Assembly: GCF_900142715.1 (NCBI RefSeq)
Contig: NZ_FRBX01000004.1
Coordinates: forward strand, 310,001 to 374,000
Source of the DNA: Flavobacterium pectinovorum
GTDB taxonomy: Bacteria > Bacteroidota > Bacteroidia > Flavobacteriales > Flavobacteriaceae
DNA: 64,000 nt
Reading direction: 5' to 3'
The notes under the pieces were generated by a model, which searched no databases, had not been told where the DNA came from, and worked only from the letters and a program-made list of their open reading frames with translations. The translations under genes were made by a program, and so were the position numbers. Below are positions 51,534 through 58,336 of this stretch, one piece after another. Each line of letters starts with the position of its first letter. Position 1 is the first letter of the stretch.

Positions 51534-51878
51534 TCAAGAATGAAACTCAGAGCTATCCTGAGGTGTTTCTTTTCTGTCAAACATTCCGTAATCACGAACA
51601 ACATGTGCGATTCTCAAATGGTAATCTTTAAAAATTTCATTTCTTCCTTTTGCTTGGGCATAACGATGCATTTCAAGATTTCTCCATTGTTGAATACTCT
51701 CTTCATCTCTCCAAAATGATAAAGACAAAACTTTTTTGGGATCAGTAAAACTTTGAAAACGCTCGATCGAAATAAATCCATCAATATGACTTAATTCAGG
51801 TTTTAAATTGGCAGCGATGTCAAGATATTCCTCTTTTTTTCCTTCATTGGGAACTACTTCAAAAATTACAGCTATCAT
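51534..51878 (-). CDS. antibiotic biosynthesis monooxygenase (ABM) domain protein
   Basis: A 114-aa ABM-fold protein, a small dimeric ferredoxin-like barrel found in cofactor-free oxygenases and haem-degrading enzymes. It shows MIAVIFEVVPNEGKKEEYLD, the central GFISIERFQSFTDPKKVLSLSFW and IQQWRNLEMHRYAQAKGRNEIF with conserved His. It lies 10 bases downstream of the cytochrome P450 gene on the same strand, so the two form an operon. A joint oxidative or detoxifying role is likely but the substrate is unknown. Confidence 0.88.
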   Translation of the reverse strand: MIAVIFEVVPNEGKKEEYLDIAANLKPELSHIDGFISIERFQSFTDPKKVLSLSFWRDEESIQQWRNLEMHRYAQAKGRNEIFKDYHLRIAHVVRDYGMFDRKETPQDSSEFHS

Positions 51879-51888
51879 ATTTTGTGTT

Positions 51889-53043
51889 TTAGTTATTTAT
51901 TCTAATCCAGATATTTTTTGGCAATCTGGCATTGATTAAAGGTTCATATTCAATCTTATTTTCTAATAATGCAATCGTTTTGTACTCATTTACTAAATAA
52001 GATAAAGCTTCTGTTGCTAAATTGATAGAAAAATATTTAGCCAGGCACATATGTCCGCCAATTCCAAAAGTCAGGTTTTCATGATTATTAAATCTTTCAA
52101 TACTAAAATCCATTGCATTTTCGAATTTCTGAGAATCACGATTTGCCGAAGCCAGAACAATCAATATCGAATCATTTTTTTTAATTTGGCTTTCGCCGAT
52201 ATAAAAATCTTCGATCGAAATTCTTCTTGTATTATGAATTGGCGGGTCAAATCGCAAAGTTTCTATCACCGATTTTTCTATTTCTGTTTTATTTGAAAAA
52301 GTTTTATTCTGAAAAATGTGTAATAAAGAATTACTCAGGATTCCGCGCCCGGCATCATAACTTTGAATGCATAAACCAATGAAATTACTAATTAGCATTG
52401 CAGTAATTTCTTCAGCAATAATGCTGTGTTTTTCTGAAATTTTGATTAATAAAGACTTGTAAAACGGTAATAAAGAAAGATGTTTTTCTATAATGGAGTA
52501 TAATTTTTCTGCATTTTCATTAATTAACTTTACTTGTTCCTCCGTCTTTTTTGGAAGCATTATTTTGCTGAACGAATCTATTTTTTCAATAATAAAATCA
52601 CAATCTATTTCTTCAAAACCAAAACTTTTTAAAACACTAAGAATGGGTAATTTTTTGCAAACAGAATTTACCCAATCAATTTTGTTATCGCTTAAATCCT
52701 TTTGAATTAATTGAGAAATAATTTGATCAATCGCAATAGATTTCAGGTTTGAAAACACCAACATAGCAATTTCACGCGTAATTTCATGTTGAATACCGTT
52801 TGATAAACGAGTTAGATTATTCAGGATTTGTAAAGCAGAATCATTTAGGTTGTGTTCATTATTCGGATTTACAATCGGAATTTCAACTTGAGAATTCTTT
52901 AAAATCTCAACACAATATTCGTAAGAGTAAATTACCCAGTTTTGATTGGTTTCATCCCAATAAACCGGATTTTTATCCAACATTAATTTATAAATAGAAT
53001 ACGGATCTTTAACATCAGATTGAAAGAATAAACTAGAAGACAT
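51889..53043 (-). CDS. cytochrome P450
   Basis: A 384-aa soluble bacterial P450 monooxygenase. The K-helix ExxR is in VIETLRFDPPIHNTRR. The haem-binding loop is LTFGIGGHMCLAKYF with proximal Cys333. In the I helix the segment IGLCIQSYDAGRGILSNSL replaces the usual A-G-x-D/E-T-T. By my alignment the acidic residue is kept but the proton-relay Thr is Ala, which is unusual. The ATG at 53043 (MSSSLFFQ) is chosen over the 29-codon extension to 53130, which would overlap the divergent regulator gene. The ABM gene is downstream, 10 bases away. No ferredoxin partner is adjacent. Confidence 0.88.
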   Translation of the reverse strand: MSSSLFFQSDVKDPYSIYKLMLDKNPVYWDETNQNWVIYSYEYCVEILKNSQVEIPIVNPNNEHNLNDSALQILNNLTRLSNGIQHEITREIAMLVFSNLKSIAIDQIISQLIQKDLSDNKIDWVNSVCKKLPILSVLKSFGFEEIDCDFIIEKIDSFSKIMLPKKTEEQVKLINENAEKLYSIIEKHLSLLPFYKSLLIKISEKHSIIAEEITAMLISNFIGLCIQSYDAGRGILSNSLLHIFQNKTFSNKTEIEKSVIETLRFDPPIHNTRRISIEDFYIGESQIKKNDSILIVLASANRDSQKFENAMDFSIERFNNHENLTFGIGGHMCLAKYFSINLATEALSYLVNEYKTIALLENKIEYEPLINARLPKNIWIRINN

Positions 53044-53060
53044 ATTTGATTTGTTTTTAG

Positions 53061-53077
53061 CAAAGTTATTTAACTTT
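53061..53077 (-). promoter_or_regulatory. P450 promoter -7 box inside a palindrome
   Basis: On the minus strand TAACTTTG (53068-53061) matches TAnnTTTG. It lies in the palindrome AAAGTTA-TT-TAACTTT (53062-53077), a typical operator geometry for an ArsR repressor. The regulator's own start is 42 bases away on the other strand. Confidence 0.6.
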
Positions 53078-53118
53078 ACAAGCGAATACTTCAGTTTGTA
53101 TTTAACTATGAAATCTAT

Positions 53119-53799
53119 ATGGAAGATCAATTTATAAAAACAGCGACCTTAATTGGCGACCCGACACGTGCGGCAATAATGTGGACATTGCTCGACGGAA
53201 GAGCTTTTACAGCAACAGAACTTGCCATAGTGGCCAATACTTCTCCACAAAATATAAGTATGCATTTGACCAAACTTTTAGAAGGAGATTTGCTTTCTGT
53301 AGAAAAGCAAGGTCGTCATAAATATTACAGATTTTCAAATAAAGAAGTAGCTTACGCTATAGAAGCAATGGCAAATCTTATTCCTAAACCAGAAATTCGA
53401 TTAAAGAAAGAAAAGGACACTTATCCTCCCATAAAATATTGCAGAACCTGCTACGATCATTTGGCTGGAAAAATCGGCGTTGCTTTGACCGATAGTTTAT
53501 TAGAACAAAAAATAATTCTGAACACGAACGATACTTTTCAAATTAGTTCTGAAGGCGAAAAATGGTTTTCTGATTTTGGAATTAATATAGAAGAAGCCCA
53601 AAAACAAAAAAGAATATTTTTAAAACCTTGCCTGGACTGGAGCGAAAGGCGAAATCATTTGGCAGGTTCAATTGGTGCGCTGCTTTTAAATAAAATGATA
53701 ACCGAAGACTGGCTCAGAAAAACTAAAAATTCAAGAGCCATAATTATTACCGGAAAAGGAGAAAAGGAGTTGTTAAAGTATTTTAAGATTGTTGTTTAG
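53119..53799 (+). CDS. ArsR-family transcriptional regulator
   Basis: A 226-aa regulator with an N-terminal ArsR winged helix (about 1-90): IGDPTRAAIMWTLLDGRAF, TATELAIVANTSPQNISMHL, TKLLEGDLLSVEKQGRHKYY. No classical ELCV metal-binding box is seen in helix 3. The C-terminal 130 residues, with CRTCYDHLAGKIGVALTDSL and KPCLDWSERRNHLAGSIGAL, contain paired Cys (CRTC, KPC) and repeated HLAG motifs that may sense a ligand or redox state. It is divergent from the P450-ABM pair and is its likely repressor. Confidence 0.9.
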   Translation: MEDQFIKTATLIGDPTRAAIMWTLLDGRAFTATELAIVANTSPQNISMHLTKLLEGDLLSVEKQGRHKYYRFSNKEVAYAIEAMANLIPKPEIRLKKEKDTYPPIKYCRTCYDHLAGKIGVALTDSLLEQKIILNTNDTFQISSEGEKWFSDFGINIEEAQKQKRIFLKPCLDWSERRNHLAGSIGALLLNKMITEDWLRKTKNSRAIIITGKGEKELLKYFKIVV

Positions 53800-53870
53800 A
53801 CTTTTTAGATTGTTAGATTTTTAGACTTATATTTATAATAAAGTTTGTCATTTACCTGAAAACTTAATTA

Positions 53871-53910
53871 AAAACCTTTGTCCCTTTGAAGCTCTGCACC
53901 TTTGAACCTT
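53871..53910 (+). repeat. 40-bp direct repeat, copy 2
   Basis: AAAACCTTTG...TCTGCACCTTTGAACCTT matches 51492-51531 at 35 of 40 positions in the same orientation. The two copies bracket the ABM-P450-ArsR genes. The last bases overlap the stop codon of the hydrolase gene. Confidence 0.7.
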
Positions 53911-54766
53911 AAGAAGAAAACAAAAATGCAATAACTTTCTCATACAATTCATCATCATGCATACCGTGGCCTAGACCTTTGGTTTCTATAAATTGACTGT
54001 TTTTCCAGTTACTGGCTATTTTTTTACCTTCTTCAAAAGCAACAATTTTATCTGATGTATCGTGCGCAATTAACCCGGAAACATTAAATTCTGAAGCGAA
54101 TCTTTGTCCGGAGAAATCTTCGAGTTTAAAGTTGAAGCGATTCATGAATTTGCTTTCTAAAAGTGAAAACATTTTAGTATTCAGACTTAACATCGAAACA
54201 TAATTATCAATCAAAGTTTTTAAATCTGATGGCGCTCCTAAAATCACCATTTTGTTAATGCTGGTATTCGGAAACAAATATTGATGGTATACACAAGCCG
54301 CACCGCCAATAGAATGACCAATAATAATTTCTGGTTGGTATTTTTCGACAGTCTTATTGATAAATTCAGCATAAAGCGGAACATTAAATTCCTTTCCGCT
54401 GCTTTGTCCGTGTGCCGGAGCGTCTATGGCGATAATAGTACTTCCTGATTTTTGAAGATGAGGTAACGTTTTTTTCCAACGCGAAGCATTGCTTTCCCAT
54501 CCGTGAACCAAAAGGATTTTGGTTTCATTTCCTTTCCAGATATAAGTTTGAAAATGATGTTCGTTATGGTGAAACGTTTCTGTTTCTGTATTTTTTAAAA
54601 CTTTGGGTAAAGTATCTTTTTGTAATCTGCCTATTCTTGGCTGACTAAAAAGTGCATATGAAAGTTCTACAGCTTTTTGCGGACGCACATAACTCAGGAA
54701 GTTAATATATTGCCCAACTGATTTCAATGTAATGAAGCGAATTCCTTTTTTAATTCCCAAAACCAA
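53909..54766 (-). CDS. alpha/beta-hydrolase
   Basis: A 285-aa alpha/beta-hydrolase fold enzyme. It has the oxyanion strand turn LLVHGWESNASRW (about 86-97), IIAIDAPAHGQSSG, the nucleophile elbow GHSIGG (Ser152) and the C-terminal catalytic His in KGLGHGMHDDELYEKV (about 268). The N-terminal 45 residues are hydrophobic and basic and may bring it to the membrane. The frame begins at a TTG at 54766; an in-frame TAA lies 8 codons upstream and no ATG is available, so the start is uncertain. The substrate is unknown. Confidence 0.85.
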   Translation of the reverse strand: MVLGIKKGIRFITLKSVGQYINFLSYVRPQKAVELSYALFSQPRIGRLQKDTLPKVLKNTETETFHHNEHHFQTYIWKGNETKILLVHGWESNASRWKKTLPHLQKSGSTIIAIDAPAHGQSSGKEFNVPLYAEFINKTVEKYQPEIIIGHSIGGAACVYHQYLFPNTSINKMVILGAPSDLKTLIDNYVSMLSLNTKMFSLLESKFMNRFNFKLEDFSGQRFASEFNVSGLIAHDTSDKIVAFEEGKKIASNWKNSQFIETKGLGHGMHDDELYEKVIAFLFSS

Positions 54767-54814
54767 TAGTTTAATGATAAAATATAATTATTCGAAACCT
54801 GATCAAAAAGTATC

Positions 54815-54893
54815 GCCACGAATTTCACAAATTTAGCACGATTTTTTATTCTTAGTAGATAAAAATTAGTGAAATTAGTGAAATTCGTGGCGA
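54815..54893. repeat. palindromic repeat CGCCACGAATTTCAC...
   Basis: CGCCACGAATTTCAC (54815-54829) is repeated inverted without mismatch at 54879-54893, and the interior is partly self-complementary (AAATTTAGCAC against TTAGTGAAATT). It has the same style as the element at 38391, which also contains GCCACGAA. Confidence 0.7.
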
Positions 54894-54903
54894 AAAATTT
54901 TAT

Positions 54904-54931
54904 GCAAAAAAAATCCCGATTTAATCGGGAT
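54904..54931 (-). terminator. terminator of the coiled-coil protein gene
   Basis: ATCCCGAT and ATCGGGAT close an 8-bp stem with a 3-nt loop. On the minus strand eight T follow. Confidence 0.88.
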
Positions 54932-54939
54932 CTTATTAT

Positions 54940-55719
54940 TTAGAATTTAGAGAACAATTGTTCCATTTTTTCCTTTTCTTCTTCAGCTAATGCGCTGTCA
55001 ACCAAAATTCTTCCAGAGTGCTCATCAGTGATGATTTTCTTTCTTGAAGCAATTTCTACCTGAGTTTGAGGCGGAATTGTAAAGAATGATCCTGCAGAAG
55101 CTCCTCTTTCGATAGAAACAACCGCTAAACCATTACGAACACTACTTCTGATTCTGTTGTAAGCTGCTAATAATCTTTCTTCAATTTGACCTGAAAATTC
55201 AGCAGATTTCTCAGATAAGAAGATTTCTTCTTTTTGAGTTTCAGACATAATTGCATCCAATTCAGATTTTTTATGTTTTAAATGCGAACTTTTAGCGTCA
55301 AGTTTTTCTTTTAAATTAGAAATAACTTCTTTTTTATGTTCGATAGAAGCTTTCATTTCTTTGATTTGCTTTTCAGCCAATTGAATTTCTAATTCTTGAA
55401 ATTCAACCTCTTTTGTCAAAGAATTAAATTCTCTGTTATTACGAACTGATTCTTGTTGTTTTGTGTATTTTTTGATAACCTCTTTATGCTCATCAATAGC
55501 ATTTTTCTTAGCTTTGATAAGATCTTCAATAACCTCAAGTTCACTTTTCAGTTTCTCTGAACGAGTGCTCAAACCTGCAACTTCATCTTCTAAATCTTCC
55601 ACTTCTAAAGGAAGTTCTCCTCTTACGTTTCTGATTTCGTCAATTCTAGAGTCAATAAGCTGTAAATCGTATATTGCTCTTAACTTGTCCTCAACACTTA
55701 ATTCTTTCGTATTCGCCAT
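54940..55719 (-). CDS. coiled-coil protein of the C4-type zinc-ribbon family, lacking the cysteines
   Basis: A 259-aa cytoplasmic protein: a long antiparallel coiled coil (about 10-185, SVEDKLRAIYDLQLIDSRID to EIFLSEKSAEFSGQIEERLL), then a C-terminal module corresponding to the zf-RING_7 zinc ribbon. In the family that module carries CxxC...CxxC before GRILY. Here it reads IERGASAGSFFTIPPQ and ITDEHSGRILVD, with no Cys in the whole protein. The fold (IPPQ, SGRIL) is kept but zinc binding must be lost. It lies 3 bases downstream of the NIF3 gene, so they form an operon; a regulatory role is suggested for the family. Confidence 0.85.
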   Translation of the reverse strand: MANTKELSVEDKLRAIYDLQLIDSRIDEIRNVRGELPLEVEDLEDEVAGLSTRSEKLKSELEVIEDLIKAKKNAIDEHKEVIKKYTKQQESVRNNREFNSLTKEVEFQELEIQLAEKQIKEMKASIEHKKEVISNLKEKLDAKSSHLKHKKSELDAIMSETQKEEIFLSEKSAEFSGQIEERLLAAYNRIRSSVRNGLAVVSIERGASAGSFFTIPPQTQVEIASRKKIITDEHSGRILVDSALAEEEKEKMEQLFSKF

Positions 55720-55722
55720 ATT

Positions 55723-56817
55723 CTATAAGTACTTAACTGGATTTGTATTTTCTTCTGATAAAATGATTGCAAAATTAAGGATTTTTTTTCGAAGATAATC
55801 AACAATATAGTTTTTTGTATAGCGTTCGCTCTCAAAATGACCAATATCGGCTAAAAGTAACTTGTTTTCGGCTTCATAAAACTGATGGTATTTTAAATCG
55901 GCAGTCAAAAAAGCATCGGCTCCGGCCATAATTGCATTTTTAATGGCAAAACTTCCTGAGCCTCCCAAAACGGCAACTTTCCTGATTTTCTTGTCTAAAA
56001 AGTCAGAATGGCGAATTCCATCGGCAAGCATTTTATCTTTTACGAATTTTAAAAACTCTTTTTCATCCATTTCAGTTTCAAATTCACCAATCATTCCCAG
56101 GCCAATATTTTGATGCGAATTTTGAAGATCGTAAACTTCATAAGCAACTTCTTCGTAAATATGATTGGCAAATAATGCTTTTAAAATTCTGGATTGCAAG
56201 TGTTTTTCAAAAATAACTTCGATTTTTATTTCTGTTCCGGTATGTAATTTTCCTCTTTCTCCAATTACGGGATTACTGTCTTCATTTCCTTGAAAAGTAA
56301 AAAAACCTTCGGTATTAAAACTGCAGTTATCATAATTACCAATAGTTCCTGCACCAGCTTCAAACATTGCATTTCGAACTTTGTCTGAGTTTTCGGGAGT
56401 TGTGTAAGTAACTAATTTTTGAATGAAATTTTGTTTCGGAATCAAAACCTTTGTATTTATCAATCCCAAGGCATCACAGAAAATTTTATTAACGCCTTGT
56501 GAATGATTGTCAAGAGCGGTGTGAACAGCATAAATTGCAATATCGTTTTTGATTGCTTTTAAAATGGCACGCTCCACATAATTTTTACCTGTAATCTTTT
56601 TAATTCCGGAGAATAAAATTGGGTGAAAACAAACAACCAAATTGCAATTTTTAGCAATAGCTTCTTCGATTACATTTTCCAAAGCATCATGACAAACTAA
56701 AACTCCTGTACTTTCAGTTTCAGAATTTCCAACCAAAAGCCCGACATTATCAAAATCTTCGGCGTAAGCCAAAGGAGCCATTTCTTCAAGAACTTCTATT
56801 ATATTTTTGATTTTCAT
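55723..56817 (-). CDS. NIF3-family dinuclear metal-centre protein
   Basis: A 364-aa NIF3/YbgI-type protein, which forms toroidal hexamers with a di-metal site. Some members act as GTP cyclohydrolase I type 2, but in general the function is unknown. Motifs are AYAEDFDNVGLLVG, VCFHPILFSG (metal-binding His), YAVHTALDNHSQGVN, the inserted PII-like middle domain (about 130-235), and near the C-terminus VAVLGGSGSFAI, ADAFLTADLKYHQF and DIGHFESER with Glu/His ligands. The ATG at 56817 is chosen, because the frame upstream runs into a dispersed repeat. It is transcribed with the coiled-coil gene. Confidence 0.92.
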   Translation of the reverse strand: MKIKNIIEVLEEMAPLAYAEDFDNVGLLVGNSETESTGVLVCHDALENVIEEAIAKNCNLVVCFHPILFSGIKKITGKNYVERAILKAIKNDIAIYAVHTALDNHSQGVNKIFCDALGLINTKVLIPKQNFIQKLVTYTTPENSDKVRNAMFEAGAGTIGNYDNCSFNTEGFFTFQGNEDSNPVIGERGKLHTGTEIKIEVIFEKHLQSRILKALFANHIYEEVAYEVYDLQNSHQNIGLGMIGEFETEMDEKEFLKFVKDKMLADGIRHSDFLDKKIRKVAVLGGSGSFAIKNAIMAGADAFLTADLKYHQFYEAENKLLLADIGHFESERYTKNYIVDYLRKKILNFAIILSEENTNPVKYL

Positions 56818-57006
56818 TTGAATTTTTGTTTCAAGTTTCAAAGTTTTAGGTTTCAGGTTTTTTCGATAATCTGAAACTTGAACAAATTAACGAAAAAAAA
56901 GTACTTCGTAAATCTACAACTTGTTTAAATTGATCGGTGTCTAATTTAAATTATTTAAATCAATGATTTACATTTCTTATATTTGTATTTCAAAAAAATA
57001 CTTAGC
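56818..57006. repeat. GTTTCAAG-type repeat and promoter of the gene at 57007
   Basis: 56829-56883 carries GTTTCAAGTTTCA, TTTTTTCGATAA and TGAAACTTGAAC, the same design as at 40002-40095. Next is a -7 box TATATTTG at 56978-56985, 21 bases before the ATG at 57007. Confidence 0.6.
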
Positions 57007-57276
57007 ATGACTACAGTTACAATGAAAATTAATGAGCGTACAAAAGCAGGAAAAGCTTTCATGGCAATTTTGTCCGACGTCATTAATAACGGGGTTGTTG
57101 GTGTCGAAATTGTAGAAATAAATTCTAATAAACTTATTAAAAAAGATAGTGTTTACAATTCTGAATTTGTAAAAATCGTTTTAGAATCAGCTAAAAGAGG
57201 TGATTATAAAGAAGTCGATCCAAAAAATATATGGGGAAGTTTAATTTCTGAAACGGGACATTATTCTGATAAATAA
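57007..57276 (+). CDS. small hypothetical protein, antitoxin-like (89 aa)
   Basis: The protein begins MTTVTMKINERTKAGKAFMA and has a short amphipathic strand (TVTMKINERT), a hydrophobic helix (FMAILSDVINN) and a charged C-terminus (FVKIVLESAKRGDYKEVDPK). A beta-strand followed by helices of this size is seen in antitoxins, but no toxin gene is adjacent; lpxK starts 4 bases downstream. The frame extends to 56983, but that start overlaps the promoter. I assign no function. Confidence 0.65.
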   Translation: MTTVTMKINERTKAGKAFMAILSDVINNGVVGVEIVEINSNKLIKKDSVYNSEFVKIVLESAKRGDYKEVDPKNIWGSLISETGHYSDK

Positions 57277-57280
57277 CTTT

Positions 57281-58312
57281 ATGAAATTACTTCGAATATT
57301 ACTTTTTCCTTTCGCCGTTTTATACGGATTCATTACTTCCATCAGGAATTTTCTTTTTGATAAAGGAATTCTGAAATCAACTTCATTTGATATTCCCGTT
57401 ATTGCCGTTGGAAATTTGAGTGTTGGCGGAACAGGAAAAACTCCTCAAATTGAATATTTAATTCGATTATTATCTGATAAATATAAAATTGCCACTTTAA
57501 GCCGTGGTTATAAACGTAAATCGGAAGGTTTTGTTTTGGCAGATGCTACTTCAAATGCCGAAATATTGGGTGATGAACCTTTTCAGTTTTATCAAAAATT
57601 CCCCAATGTTCAGGTTGCTGTTGATGCAAACAGAACCAACGGAATTACACAATTGCTTTCTCAAAAAATAAAACCTCAAATAATTTTACTGGATGATGCT
57701 TATCAACATCGAAAAGTAAAAGCTGGTTTTTATATTTTACTAACTTCCTATGATGATTTGTACGCGGATGATTTTATGCTGCCAACCGGGAATTTACGTG
57801 AAAGCAGGAGCGGGGCCAGTCGTGCCAAAATTGTCATTGTAACAAAATGCCCGAAGAATTTATCTGACGAAAAGCAAAGTGAAATCTGGAAAAAATTAAA
57901 ACTAAGCAGTTCCCAGCAATTGTATTTTACTTTTATAGATTATGATGACGCAATCTATGGTAAAGACGAAAAGATTGCTGTAAATGAAATTAGAAATGAG
58001 TCAAAATTACTTTTGGCCGGAATTGCAAAACCAACTCCATTTTTTGATTACTTAAAAAACGAAAACGACGAATGTCTGACTTTTCCCGACCATCATCATT
58101 TTTCTGAAAAAGATTTAGAAATGATTCAGAATAAAGCTCAAAACAAAAAGATCATTACAACAGAAAAAGATTATGTTCGCTTAAAAGATTCAAAACTGAT
58201 TTCGCAGTTGTATTATTTACCAATAAAAAGCACGTTCATCAATAACAAACAAAATTTTGATGCAACGATTTTAGAATACTTAGACAAGTGTTTAATAACC
58301 TTAGAATCTTAG
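57281..58312 (+). CDS. lpxK: tetraacyldisaccharide 4'-kinase
   Basis: LpxK phosphorylates the 4' position of the lipid A disaccharide on the inner membrane, using ATP, in the sixth step of lipid A synthesis. The 343-aa protein has an N-terminal membrane-associated helix (LRILLFPFAVLYGFITSIRN), the P-loop NLSVGGTGKTP (about 46-56), LSRGYKRKSEGFVL, ILLDDAYQHRKVKAG and the C-terminal FPDHHHFSEKD. All conserved elements are in place. It is co-transcribed with the small gene 4 bases upstream and converges on the hybrid kinase gene. Confidence 0.96.
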   Translation: MKLLRILLFPFAVLYGFITSIRNFLFDKGILKSTSFDIPVIAVGNLSVGGTGKTPQIEYLIRLLSDKYKIATLSRGYKRKSEGFVLADATSNAEILGDEPFQFYQKFPNVQVAVDANRTNGITQLLSQKIKPQIILLDDAYQHRKVKAGFYILLTSYDDLYADDFMLPTGNLRESRSGASRAKIVIVTKCPKNLSDEKQSEIWKKLKLSSSQQLYFTFIDYDDAIYGKDEKIAVNEIRNESKLLLAGIAKPTPFFDYLKNENDECLTFPDHHHFSEKDLEMIQNKAQNKKIITTEKDYVRLKDSKLISQLYYLPIKSTFINNKQNFDATILEYLDKCLITLES

Positions 58313-58336
58313 CCTCTCAGAATCTTTAAAAAAAAA

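Noticed and set aside
56983-57276. Toxin-antitoxin pair
   Set aside because: Only the small antitoxin-like protein is present, and the next gene is lpxK. No toxin candidate overlaps or follows.
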